Shown here: piece after piece, positions 37,420 to 46,367 of the stretch
Numbering within the stretch: the stretch's first letter is position 1
Layout of the letters: each line of letters starts with the position of its first letter
Source of the DNA: Corallincola holothuriorum
GTDB lineage: Bacteria; Pseudomonadota; Gammaproteobacteria; Enterobacterales; Neiellaceae
Reading direction: 5' to 3'
Length of the DNA stretch: 64,000 bases
NCBI RefSeq assembly: GCF_003336225.1
Contig: NZ_QPID01000011.1
Coordinates: 119,344-183,343 of the forward strand
Notes under the pieces: generated by a model
What the model saw: only the letters and a program-made list of their open reading frames with translations
Told to the model about the DNA's origin: nothing
The model's database searches: none
Position numbers and translations under genes: made by a program

Positions 37420-37632
37420 ATGTCCGAATTTCCACATGAATTTTTTATCGCTGATGTCTACATGCCGCCGCTATTGGTGGCGAGCGTGTTAGGGATCTTA
37501 GCGACCAGCGTGACGGTTGGGCAGCTAGAAAAGCGCCGCTTGGCTCGCTACTTTTTTTATCCGCCTTTGGTCTACGTCGCGTTAGCCGTTATCTACACAG
37601 GCGTTATTGGCATTTTTATCGTTAAGGTATGA
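37420..37632 (+). CDS. DUF1656 (AaeX-like) small membrane protein, 70 aa
   Basis: A tiny protein with two membrane segments (~15-33 and ~45-67). It starts MSEFPHEFFIADVYMPPLLV, with the conserved E-h-x-I-x-D/G-V-Y-x-P-P pattern of DUF1656. It always accompanies AaeA/AaeB-type efflux systems. AAGGAAGG (37406-37413) places the start at ATG 37420. Its stop overlaps the next start by four bases (ATGA). Confidence 0.85.
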   Translation: MSEFPHEFFIADVYMPPLLVASVLGILATSVTVGQLEKRRLARYFFYPPLVYVALAVIYTGVIGIFIVKV

Positions 37633-38564
37633 CAAATATGCTCGGTTTAAACAGAAAGCATCTTGCAACAGCTGCAGTGGTAGCGGTGGCGATTGCCATC
37701 GTGCTGTATATGTATAGACATTATGTCCTTAACCCCTGGACCCGTGACGGTCAGGTGCGGGCTCAGGTTATTCAGATCGTGCCTAGGGTATCCGGCCCGA
37801 TTATTAACCTTCCGATTAAGGACAACGCCAGTGTCAAGCAGGGCGACCTGCTTTGGCAGATTGACCCAAGAACGTTTCAGGCTGCTTTAGATCAGGCCAG
37901 TGCCCAGCTCAGTTCTGCGCAGGCGCAGTTAGATGAAGCGAAAGATGAAGAGCATCGAGCTCGACGTATCCGCAAGAAAAACCCCGGGGCTATGTCTGTT
38001 GAAGATATGAATGCGCGGGTAAATGCACGTAAGGGAGCTGAAGCAGGGGTTAAGCTAGCGGAAGCCGCGCAAGAGAGTGCCCGTTTAGACTTGGAATTTT
38101 GTGATGTGAAAGCGCCAGTTGACGGTTACGTGACTAATCTGCGTTTACGCTTAGGCAGCCAAGCGGTGGCTAATTCCCCTGCGCTGGCCTTGGTGGATGT
38201 CAACAGCTATTGGATTGATGGCTATTTTCGCGAGAACTATATTGCCGATATTCGCCGTGGTGATCGCGCCGTGGTGACTTTGATGACTTACCCAGATAAG
38301 CCGGTGGAAGGTGTGGTTGATAGCATAGGCTGGGGGATCGCTCAGGACGACGGCAGTACCGGGGAAAACCTCTTACCTACAATTAGCCCTACGTTTGAAT
38401 GGATCCGTTTGGCTCAACGAGTGCCCGTGCGTGTCCATGTCACCGAGCTACCAGAAGGGGTGGAGTTACGAGTTGGTACCACCGGATCGGTGTTGGTGAT
38501 GACTGGCACAGCAAGTGAGACTGATGAAGAGATGCCGTTGGCAGCCCCTGAACCATTATTATAA
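37629..38564 (+). CDS. Membrane-fusion protein (AaeA/HlyD-like), 311 aa
   Basis: One N-terminal membrane segment (~13-30), then a biotinyl-lipoyl-like half (TRDGQVRAQVIQIVPRVSG and the hinge KDNASVKQGDLLWQIDPR), a coiled-coil hairpin (~80-145), the second lipoyl half and a beta-barrel domain. It is the periplasmic adaptor linking the AaeB-like pump to the outer-membrane channel encoded next. ATG 37629 overlaps the preceding stop by four bases, so the unit is translationally coupled. Confidence 0.92.
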   Translation: MTNMLGLNRKHLATAAVVAVAIAIVLYMYRHYVLNPWTRDGQVRAQVIQIVPRVSGPIINLPIKDNASVKQGDLLWQIDPRTFQAALDQASAQLSSAQAQLDEAKDEEHRARRIRKKNPGAMSVEDMNARVNARKGAEAGVKLAEAAQESARLDLEFCDVKAPVDGYVTNLRLRLGSQAVANSPALALVDVNSYWIDGYFRENYIADIRRGDRAVVTLMTYPDKPVEGVVDSIGWGIAQDDGSTGENLLPTISPTFEWIRLAQRVPVRVHVTELPEGVELRVGTTGSVLVMTGTASETDEEMPLAAPEPLL

Positions 38565-38591
38565 GAATCGTTGTTTGACGAGGGATCGGAT

Positions 38592-40118
38592 ATGAAGCGC
38601 ATGTTTCCAACGGCTAAGTCAGCGGTATGTCTGGCGGTAGTTTTAGCGGTGTCAGGTTGTACTACGTTAGGGCCTGATTATGTTGAGCCTGACAGTCGGG
38701 TTGAAATGGATTGGTTGGAGGCTAAAGATCCTGCTTTGTCGGCCACCGAGCCAACAGATCCTCAATGGTGGAAGTCATCGTTTAACGATCCTGTTCTGGA
38801 TAACTTGATTACTGCAGCTTTGGCTGACAACTTAACCCTGCGCTCTGCTGGGTTACGTGTACTTCAGGCGCAGGAAAACCTACGCATTGCCGCGGGACAA
38901 CAATATCCGACCCAAACCTTAAGTGGCGGCATCGGCCGTGAAGGCTTAGCGCCGAATAGCACAGGCCCAGGTGTCGACCGTAACTTCTATAGCGATGACC
39001 TGGGTTTTGGATTGGGTTGGGAAGCTGATGTTTGGGGCCGTTTTCAACGTTTGGTTGAGTCAGCTTCCGCCGAATTAGATGCCTCTGTCGCTAGTTACGA
39101 TGGTGTGGTGATCACCCTGTTAGCACAGGTGTCACAGACCTATCTGAATATACGTACCTTGGAGGAACGCCAGCGTTACCTGCGGGATAACATCAAGGTA
39201 CAGAGTGCCAGTTTAACGATCGCCGAAGATCGCTATGAAGGTGGCTTGGTGACCGAACTGGATCCGGAACAGGCGCGGGGTTTACTTTACAATTCACAAG
39301 CTACGCTCAGTTCGTCTGAGATTGCCTTAGCCCAGCTTAAGAACAACCTATCACTGCTGTTGGGACAGCCGCCAAGCAAGGTGCGAGAGCTCTTGGGTGA
39401 GCCTCGAGCCATTCCTACCGCACCAGCCCAAATAGCCATTGGCATGCCGCAAGATCTCATTCGTCGTCGCCCAGACATTCGTCAGGCGGAACGTCAGTTA
39501 GCCGCGCAAAGCGCGCAGATAGGTTTTGCTATTACCGATCTTTATCCGACCTTTACCTTGGGTGGAAATATTGGTTTTGCCAGCACCGACAGTGGTAACA
39601 ATGAGCTGACAGACCTGTTCCAAAGTGACTCACGTAGCTGGAATTTTGGTGCAGGCTTTTCTTGGAATCTTTGGAACTATGGTCGCATCAAGGGCAACAT
39701 TCGGCTGCAAGATGCGCTGTTTCAGCAGCTCAAATCTGACTACCAAAATAGTGTGTTGAGTGCCCAGGCCGAGATTGAAAATGCGATCGTTTCTTATCTG
39801 GTGAGTCAGGAGCAGTTAGCCTGGTATGTTAAGGCGACGGAGGCGGCGCAACGTTCAGTGACACTGTCAAAGGTACAGTATGATGATGGTTTAGTCGATT
39901 TTGACACCGTGGTGAATAACCTCACTGCGTTACGTGATCAGCAAGATCTCCTTGCCAGCACTCAAGGCGCGGTGGCGATTAATTTGGTTGATCTCTATAA
40001 AGCGCTTGGTGGTGGCTGGCAGATCCGCACCAGCAGTCGTGCTGATGATCTGCTTCCTGAAGCAGTGAAACAGGAGATGCGAGAACGAACGGACTATTGG
40101 GACGGCGTGCTGGAATGA
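38592..40118 (+). CDS. NodT-family outer-membrane efflux lipoprotein (TolC-like), 508 aa
   Basis: Lipoprotein signal ending AVSGCTTLGPDY, which is the NodT-type start, followed by two OEP repeats with the alpha-barrel motifs. GLGWEADVWGRFQRLVESA and FSWNLWNYGRIKGNIRLQD are the paired conserved segments. It forms the trimeric outer-membrane channel of the AaeAB-like pump. The start is ATG 38592, with GAGGGA six bases ahead; an in-frame TTG at 38571 has none. It lies 27 bases after the adaptor gene and is the last gene of the operon. Confidence 0.92.
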   Translation: MKRMFPTAKSAVCLAVVLAVSGCTTLGPDYVEPDSRVEMDWLEAKDPALSATEPTDPQWWKSSFNDPVLDNLITAALADNLTLRSAGLRVLQAQENLRIAAGQQYPTQTLSGGIGREGLAPNSTGPGVDRNFYSDDLGFGLGWEADVWGRFQRLVESASAELDASVASYDGVVITLLAQVSQTYLNIRTLEERQRYLRDNIKVQSASLTIAEDRYEGGLVTELDPEQARGLLYNSQATLSSSEIALAQLKNNLSLLLGQPPSKVRELLGEPRAIPTAPAQIAIGMPQDLIRRRPDIRQAERQLAAQSAQIGFAITDLYPTFTLGGNIGFASTDSGNNELTDLFQSDSRSWNFGAGFSWNLWNYGRIKGNIRLQDALFQQLKSDYQNSVLSAQAEIENAIVSYLVSQEQLAWYVKATEAAQRSVTLSKVQYDDGLVDFDTVVNNLTALRDQQDLLASTQGAVAINLVDLYKALGGGWQIRTSSRADDLLPEAVKQEMRERTDYWDGVLE

Positions 40119-40298
40119 TAGGTTTAGGTTACGGCCATCTGGTGACTCGGGAACCGATGGCTGTTAACTATGGCCGTTGACCTGTAACTGCTTCGCAAGC
40201 CGTTACAAATTCGTTGATAATTCCACTGTTCGACAGCATATTACGTGTCGCGTGTATGCTACTGTATAACGATATTAACCCTGTCTTTTTAGTTATTA

Positions 40299-43200
40299 AT
40301 GACCTCCGAGACATCACCGCTGTTCTCCTCCCGCTGGCTGAAATTTGGCATTTTCTTAGGTGTCATTGTGACAGTGCTGAGCTTTTTGGCGGCACTGGCC
40401 GTGGCCGTAGTTTGGAAATTCTATTGGCCGACATCGGTTAGCGTCGAACAGGTTTCTATTGAGCTGGATCCGCTGCAGATCTCTGTTGTGCAATTACGTT
40501 GGCAGTCACCGCAACGGACGGCGTGCTATATCGATATTGAGCAGCTTGATGCATCCCACATGCGCAAGTTTGTTGGCGACAAAGGACGTGGATTACGAAT
40601 GCTGATCGATTCGGTATTTGTTGCCGAAGCTTGCTTGCAGGGCACAGCTCCTGCTGCAGGTAGCTCTGATGACTCATCATCGGCCGACGATGGCGATGAG
40701 GCTGCCAGCATTGATTTGCCCCTGTGGTTGTCGTGGATTGAGCTTGATGTCACTCATCTGGTGGTGGAGCAGTGGGGGCGTGGTGAAGTTGCAGTCGAGA
40801 TAAGTGAGAACGGTTTGCAGCTCCGTGGTTCCCTTTATCCTCAAGCCAACCTGCTTACCGCGACGCAATCTCTGCCCACTTTGTTAAGTGAAGAGTGGCC
40901 AGTTGATCTTAATTTTCATTGGTCTCCCAACAAGGAAGTGATTGCACTGACGACCGGCTTAGCCGAGCAGTGGCAGCTGCAATTGGGAGGTACCCTGCAG
41001 CAAAGCGATGGGCTTAACTATCAGTTATCCGGTGCGTTGGATTGGTATCCGTCACCTAAGATCCATCTGCCGTTTTCTGTCTCGGGGGAGGGAGACAAGC
41101 AAGTGTTGCAGATCAGCCAAGCAACGCTGGCTAATCAGCCTTCGCCGTTGTTGGTTGATAGCGAAATTGAACTTGATTGGCCCAACTATGAGTTGGCACT
41201 AGAGGTATCGACAGATCTGAGTACCGATTTAAGTGCGACTCGGCCGGTGGTCGTTACGCTGACCAGTATCGGTGATCTGCAACAGGTGTTGCCGAAAGAT
41301 GGGTTGACGGGACGTGAGGCGATCCCATTATCCGGTGAGCTCAACGCACGTTATCAACAGCTCAAGCCTAGCCATAATCAGGTGAACTTGACGGCGCCTG
41401 CCATGATCGCAGAGCTGACCGCGCCGTGGACGTTGACGCTTAAGCCGTTCTCCGTAGATCTGTTGCCTAAGGTAATCGTTACCCAATATGGGGCAAGCGA
41501 TAACGATGAGAGTGCCGAGGAGCCTGCCGCTTCTCAGTCCGTTCTTTCCGCCGAATTTTCTGGCCAGTTACAGGTGAATAACGAACAGGCGCAGACGAAA
41601 CTAACTGGGCAGATCCAACATCCATTATTGGCAAACAATCAGCAGCAATTTGATGGCCAGTTGAGCTTTGCTGATATGGCGTTGCTTGGGCACTGGCAGA
41701 GCAGTGGGGTGCTAGCGGATACACCGCTGCGTTATCAGTTGTCTACCCAGCTGGCGGGTGACACCAAGCAGTTAGTATTCATTGTCGATCAAGGAGAGGT
41801 GCAGTGGCAGGGAGTACTGCTCGGGGAGCAGGCCGAAACGGTGACGGTAAGCATACAACCCGATAGCCGAGGGATGTTTGATCTTGAGAAAAGCTCACTG
41901 CTTGCTGCGATTAACCTAGCCATTGCTCACCCCTATGGCGCTGATACCGAGCAGCCCGCATCCTTGAATATTGCCCTGGAGACTGAGTTGGCAAGCGCTC
42001 GCGTGGCAGGTATCGCCTCATTGGTATCGCCGTTAATCTATCATCAAGATGCCGTGTCGGTGAATGGCCACAGCATGGCGGAGGTGCGCTTAGATGGACT
42101 GTTATCTGCCCCAAAACTGATGTTGCATCGTTTTGACCTGTATGCGGATATCGAAAAGCAGGCATCAATGACTGAGCATGAACCTACTGCTGGCGCTAGC
42201 AAGCCCTTTGTCTTACGGCAATTGCATAGCCAATTGGCGACGCCGTTTGCGCTATTGCCACAGGCTGAGACGGCTTGGTTGCAGCTCGACAGCAGTGCCA
42301 CCTCGGCGCAATGGGGCTTAGATCCGCTACCTTTGCCGCAGGTGTCTGCGCGGTTAAAGCCGTATGACTTGAATCAGCCTATCGACATTCTGGTCGACTA
42401 CTCGGCCAGTCCTGTGGCTGATGCACTGCAACAGGCATTTAGCCTTGAGTCTCCGCAGGCGTTGCCGCAAACCATCGCCGGGCAGCTGTTGCTTGCAGAT
42501 AATCGTGGCCAGGTTTCGATAAACGCGCTTGATATCACGCCGTTTGCACCCTTGATCGACCCTGTTCTTACCTTACGTGACGGGCGATTCAGTGGCGAGT
42601 TTAAGGCGCTGAATATTTTGCCCGTAGTAGAGGAGGCTGGGGAGCCGGTGCAACCGATAGCGCCAGCGCCAGAGATTGATGGCAGATTTACCCTGTCAGA
42701 GGTTAGCGGTGAATACACGGGAATGCTGTTTGAGCAGGTTGATATAACTGCAACTGAGTTTACGACGACTCTCAACGACGCGCTCGTTATTAATGCGCAG
42801 GGGCAGATGAAAGCGGGGGAGGTGTATACCGGTGTATCAATGCAACAAGCAAGCACGGACTGGGTATTTGAACAATCTGCTGACATGCAAAAAGCCGTGG
42901 TGACAGATCTCAGTGTTGATCTGCTGGGTGGTCATGTGACGGCGCCGAAGTTAAGTTATCCGTCGCAGCAGTATCAAGCGGTGTCGGTTAACGGGTTGGA
43001 CCTGCAACAAGCTGGCGCTTTGCAATCAGAGCCAGTAGTGGCATTGAAAGGTAAGCTAGATGCCATGTTACCGTTGCAGCTTTCTGAGGCAGGCGTGAGT
43101 ATACAGAACGGCCGTTTGGTTAATCGGGGCATGGTTGATATTGTGGTTAGCGACCCGACGGTGATTGACCAATATGCGCTAGCCAATCCGTCGCTTGCTT

Positions 43201-43430
43201 TGGTGTTAAATAACCTGAAGCAGATGCAGGTTAATCTGCTAAGTGCCGATATCTCGATGCAAGCTGATGGCCTGGCGGATATCAAAGCGGTCGTCCATGG
43301 TCGCAATCCGAACGAAACCAGACCGATACATCTGAATTATAGCCATCAAGAGAATCTGTACGAGCTGTTAAAAAGCCTACGAATGGGCGATAGTTTCCGC
43401 AAGCAGATAGAGCAACAGCTTGAGAAATAA
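40299..43430 (+). CDS. YdbH-family intermembrane phospholipid transport protein, 1043 aa
   Basis: A single N-terminal membrane segment (~17-40), then a very long beta-rich periplasmic region of the AsmA/TamB superfamily. YdbH proteins bridge the inner and outer membranes and, with YhdP and TamB, carry phospholipids. The C-terminal region has the repeated DLSVDLLGG and VHGRNPNETRPIHLNYSHQE segments characteristic of YdbH. Low-complexity acidic stretches (DDSSSADDGDEAAS ~125-140) lie early. The start ATG 40299 has no strong ribosome-binding site. ynbE- and ydbL-like genes follow, as in E. coli. Confidence 0.85.
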   Translation: MTSETSPLFSSRWLKFGIFLGVIVTVLSFLAALAVAVVWKFYWPTSVSVEQVSIELDPLQISVVQLRWQSPQRTACYIDIEQLDASHMRKFVGDKGRGLRMLIDSVFVAEACLQGTAPAAGSSDDSSSADDGDEAASIDLPLWLSWIELDVTHLVVEQWGRGEVAVEISENGLQLRGSLYPQANLLTATQSLPTLLSEEWPVDLNFHWSPNKEVIALTTGLAEQWQLQLGGTLQQSDGLNYQLSGALDWYPSPKIHLPFSVSGEGDKQVLQISQATLANQPSPLLVDSEIELDWPNYELALEVSTDLSTDLSATRPVVVTLTSIGDLQQVLPKDGLTGREAIPLSGELNARYQQLKPSHNQVNLTAPAMIAELTAPWTLTLKPFSVDLLPKVIVTQYGASDNDESAEEPAASQSVLSAEFSGQLQVNNEQAQTKLTGQIQHPLLANNQQQFDGQLSFADMALLGHWQSSGVLADTPLRYQLSTQLAGDTKQLVFIVDQGEVQWQGVLLGEQAETVTVSIQPDSRGMFDLEKSSLLAAINLAIAHPYGADTEQPASLNIALETELASARVAGIASLVSPLIYHQDAVSVNGHSMAEVRLDGLLSAPKLMLHRFDLYADIEKQASMTEHEPTAGASKPFVLRQLHSQLATPFALLPQAETAWLQLDSSATSAQWGLDPLPLPQVSARLKPYDLNQPIDILVDYSASPVADALQQAFSLESPQALPQTIAGQLLLADNRGQVSINALDITPFAPLIDPVLTLRDGRFSGEFKALNILPVVEEAGEPVQPIAPAPEIDGRFTLSEVSGEYTGMLFEQVDITATEFTTTLNDALVINAQGQMKAGEVYTGVSMQQASTDWVFEQSADMQKAVVTDLSVDLLGGHVTAPKLSYPSQQYQAVSVNGLDLQQAGALQSEPVVALKGKLDAMLPLQLSEAGVSIQNGRLVNRGMVDIVVSDPTVIDQYALANPSLALVLNNLKQMQVNLLSADISMQADGLADIKAVVHGRNPNETRPIHLNYSHQENLYELLKSLRMGDSFRKQIEQQLEK

Positions 43431-43505
43431 CTTTGGGTCTAGCTAAGTAGCTATCTAATTAATTAACGATGGGAGCAGTCAGACCATCGTGGCAAAGGAG
43501 CCAGT

Positions 43506-43697
43506 ATGAATAGACAACGCCTGATCATCATGGGGTGTTTGTTAATGTTTGCCGCCGCATGCACGCCAAGGGTGGAGATCGCCGCCCCTGAGAAGCCAAT
43601 AACCATCAACCTTAATGTCAAAATCGAGCACGAGATTAAGGTTAAAGTCGATAAAGAGCTGGACGATCTGTTCAGTGACGATTCAGGTTTATTCTAA
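43506..43697 (+). CDS. YnbE-like lipoprotein, 63 aa
   Basis: A small lipoprotein: signal ending FAAACTPRV, then IAAPEKPITINLNVKIEHEI with the acidic C-terminal tail LDDLFSDD. This fits YnbE, the outer-membrane partner that stacks onto the end of YdbH. GGAG is 7 bases upstream of ATG 43506. It lies between ydbH and ydbL homologues. Confidence 0.88.
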   Translation: MNRQRLIIMGCLLMFAAACTPRVEIAAPEKPITINLNVKIEHEIKVKVDKELDDLFSDDSGLF

Positions 43698-43707
43698 GGA
43701 GTTCATT

Positions 43708-44031
43708 ATGATTAAACGGATATCTATGGGGTTGTTAGCCCTGCTGTTGAGTGCTTCAGTGTTTGCCGCCATAACGCTGGACGCCGCTAAATCTCAAGGC
43801 TTGGTCGGTGAGCAATTAGATGGTTACCTGGGGGTCGTCGTAGCGTCAGATGATGTGTCTGCACTTGTCACCGATATTAATGCCAAACGCCAGCAAGCTT
43901 ACGCAAAGATTGCCAAGCAAAACCAGCTGACGTTAGAACAGGTCGCGGTGTTGGCAGGGAAGAAAGCGATTGATAAAACCCCGTCAGGGCAGTTTATTCA
44001 GGCTGCCGATGGTACCTGGATGAAGAAGTGA
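43708..44031 (+). CDS. YdbL-like periplasmic protein (DUF1318), 107 aa
   Basis: Signal peptide ~1-20 (ending SVFAA), then a DUF1318 domain: AKSQGLVGEQLDGYLGVV, VTDINAKRQQAYAKIA, and a C-terminal YIQAADGTWMKK-like end. YdbL is proposed to assist YdbH-YnbE assembly. AAGGAG at 43696 sets the start at ATG 43708. A longer reading frame that starts inside ynbE is a shadow of it. Confidence 0.88.
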   Translation: MIKRISMGLLALLLSASVFAAITLDAAKSQGLVGEQLDGYLGVVVASDDVSALVTDINAKRQQAYAKIAKQNQLTLEQVAVLAGKKAIDKTPSGQFIQAADGTWMKK

Positions 44032-44043
44032 TTTTTCATCGCT

Positions 44044-44072
44044 AAACCTTCTCCCATTATGGGAGAAGGTTT
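44044..44072. terminator. Strong hairpin between convergent ydbL- and Nramp-like genes
   Basis: Perfect 13-bp stem AAACCTTCTCCCA / TGGGAGAAGGTTT, loop TTA. It is 12 bases after the ydbL stop. The A/T-rich ends make it usable in both directions, serving ydbL and the convergent gene at 44121. Confidence 0.75.
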
Positions 44073-44120
44073 GCATCATACTCTTTCGGTTCTGACCTTA
44101 ACGAGCCTGTGACAAAGCGT

Positions 44121-45344
44121 TTACCCAAAGAACTTTTGCCACGCCACATACGAAAAAAACAGCAGTGTGATAAGCAGCATGCCATTGTATAGCATGCTGT
44201 TTTTGTCTGACTTCATCCCTTTTTGGTTATTGAAGTAGAGCAGCGCGATGGCCAGAAATGGCATAAAGAAAGTGCCAAATACTGAATAGATTTTCTGCAC
44301 CTCTTTAAAGCTTACCCAGAGGCTCATGATCGGGAGCAGCGCCAGGGCTAACTGAAACAGTTGGTAGCTGGATCTGTCTGCTAACTTGGTCGTCTGCTCT
44401 TTGCCTGCTGGCGTTAAGTGTTTAACTAGATCCGCAAACATATAGGGCACCGCCTGCCAAACGCCCAGCAAGCTACTAAAGATGGCGAAGAAGCCTCCCA
44501 CCAAAAACATCCATTTACCCGTCGTGCCTAGTGCGGTTTCCAGACTGGCAGCGAGGTTAATGATAAGGCTACTGCCTTTACCTTCAACCGAGACCGTACT
44601 GCCGATAATCACCATGGACAGGCCAAACAGAATCGTTACGGCATAGCCCACCAATAAGTCGATACGGCAGGTAGCAATATCTTCTCGTGAGATACGCTGT
44701 TTTTCACGGATCCAGTAGCCGTAGGAGAAGATAGTCAGTGTGCCGCCGACGCCACCAATAAGCGCGACCGTCCAGGTTAACCCTTTGCCATCAACATCTG
44801 GGATCGAGGGGAGAAATAAACCTGATAGCATTTGGGTGTTGCCGGGCCAAAGGATAAGCGCGGTGGTAAAGACTATCAGCACCATAATGGCGACGGAGAA
44901 GCCCATGATTTTTTCAAACAGGGCAAAGTTGCCGGCTCTGACCAATAGCAACCCCAACAGACTGCAGGCAATGCCAAACACAATTTTTCCAGTGCCTGCG
45001 CTAAACACCGGGAACAGCGCATGCATCGCCACACCGCTGGCACTGATCAGCGCCGAGCCAACAAAGAAAGACCAGAGTACGAGGTAAGCAAGAAAGATAT
45101 AAACAAAAGGTTTGCCAAAGCGCTGGGCAAAACCGTCGATCAGGCTGTCACCATTGACCAATTGCCAACGGGCGATCCCCTCGGTTAAAGCGAACTTCAG
45201 CAGGCCACCTAATACAACCGCCCATAATACAGCGACCCCTAGGTGGCTTCCGGCAAACCCTGCGGTGGCTAAGTCTCCGGCTCCAACGCCGGTGGCTGCG
45301 ATAAGCAAGCCGGGAAGGATGATAGAAAGTGTTCTCTTGTCCAT
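44121..45344 (-). CDS. Nramp-family transporter with non-canonical metal motif, 407 aa
   Basis: About 11 membrane segments with the overall Nramp layout. The first helix carries GAGD where classical Nramp proteins have DPGN, and the sixth helix (GGVGGTLTIFSYGYWIREK) lacks the MPH motif. These are the residues that bind Mn2+/Fe2+, so the substrate may differ (for example Mg2+-type or organic substrates as seen for divergent relatives). The C-terminus has the final LLFFSYVAWQKFFG helix. ATG 45344 gives a typical short N-terminus. Convergent with ydbL; divergent from a response-regulator gene. Confidence 0.75.
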   Translation of the reverse strand: MDKRTLSIILPGLLIAATGVGAGDLATAGFAGSHLGVAVLWAVVLGGLLKFALTEGIARWQLVNGDSLIDGFAQRFGKPFVYIFLAYLVLWSFFVGSALISASGVAMHALFPVFSAGTGKIVFGIACSLLGLLLVRAGNFALFEKIMGFSVAIMVLIVFTTALILWPGNTQMLSGLFLPSIPDVDGKGLTWTVALIGGVGGTLTIFSYGYWIREKQRISREDIATCRIDLLVGYAVTILFGLSMVIIGSTVSVEGKGSSLIINLAASLETALGTTGKWMFLVGGFFAIFSSLLGVWQAVPYMFADLVKHLTPAGKEQTTKLADRSSYQLFQLALALLPIMSLWVSFKEVQKIYSVFGTFFMPFLAIALLYFNNQKGMKSDKNSMLYNGMLLITLLFFSYVAWQKFFG

Positions 45345-45609
45345 GTTATCTGCGCCTTCTAGACACTCTTTTATTATTCCTATCTTTTCAGTGTGCTAGT
45401 AACACCAGTCAGAGGCAATCCTAACCCCGTCAAAGTGGTGCTTGTGGTCACAATAATCTTGATAAAAATTAAGGGGGTAATGGGGTGGTATATCGACAGA
45501 GTTTAGGCAAGCGGGAGTCTACGCATATCACAACGCGATTGTTTTACACTTTTTATATTGCCGTTAATGGGCTAGGTTGAGAACAAATAATTATTAGAAT
45601 CGCAAGCAT

Positions 45610-46272
45610 ATGAGTCAAGCAGTTACCTGGTTAGTGGCGGATGATCATCCGTTGTTTCGGCAAGCGATTATGGAAAGTCTGAAGCCAGCCTTTCCCGATG
45701 TTGAGTGGCTTGAAGCGGAAAACGTGGAGCAGCTAGAGCGGCGCCTGAATATGCCGCAAGAGATCGAGTTGCTGTTGCTGGATCTGAAAATCCCCGGTGC
45801 CCATGGCTTTTCTACGTTGATCCATATGCGCAGCCACTACCCTGATCTGCCGGTGGTGATTGTTTCTGCATACGAAGATCTCGACACCATACAACGTGCC
45901 ATCCAATCCGGTGCCAGCGGTTTTATCCCTAAATCATTGTCAGCAAAAGCGATGGTTGCAGCGGTACAAACTGTGCTCGATGGTGGCATCTCTGTGCCCG
46001 ACAAGGGTACTTTGAAACCGAAAGGTCATGATGCTGACGATATGGTTGAAAAAGTTGCTTCACTGACGCCGCAGCAATACCGCATCCTGATGATGTTTGC
46101 TGAAGGTTTATTGAACAAACAGATAGCCCCTGAACTGGAAGTTTCTGAGGCGACGGTCAAAGCGCATGCGACTGCGATCTTTAAAAAGCTTGGCGTTACT
46201 AACCGCACGCAGGCGGTGATCGCCCTAAGCCATCTGGACCTTGATAAGGAAACGACTGGGTTCGAGCACTAG
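45610..46272 (+). CDS. LuxR-type response regulator (REC-HTH), 220 aa
   Basis: Receiver domain (~5-125) with the acidic pocket DDHP (11-14), phospho-acceptor Asp58 (LLLLDLKIPG) and the Lys in FIPKS. A NarL/LuxR helix-turn-helix follows (~148-210): LTPQQYRILMMFAEGLLNKQ and VSEATVKAHATAIFKKLGVTN. No cognate kinase is adjacent. The CrbS-like kinase at 53491 is a candidate, as CrbR is a LuxR-type regulator. ATG 45610. Confidence 0.92.
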   Translation: MSQAVTWLVADDHPLFRQAIMESLKPAFPDVEWLEAENVEQLERRLNMPQEIELLLLDLKIPGAHGFSTLIHMRSHYPDLPVVIVSAYEDLDTIQRAIQSGASGFIPKSLSAKAMVAAVQTVLDGGISVPDKGTLKPKGHDADDMVEKVASLTPQQYRILMMFAEGLLNKQIAPELEVSEATVKAHATAIFKKLGVTNRTQAVIALSHLDLDKETTGFEH

Positions 46273-46304
46273 TTATTGCACTTCAGGTTTGATACTCGAT
46301 ATGA

Positions 46305-46332
46305 AGCAAGGGGGCGTTATCGCTCCCTTGCT
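46305..46332. terminator. Hairpin between convergent response-regulator and mgtE genes
   Basis: AGCAAGGGGGCG / CGCTCCCTTGCT with loop TTAT, one mismatch, 33 bases after the response-regulator stop and 36 before the convergent mgtE stop. No long T run. Confidence 0.55.
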
Positions 46333-46367
46333 CTACCGGTTGATTTACAGTCTTCGCCGTGGCGTTG

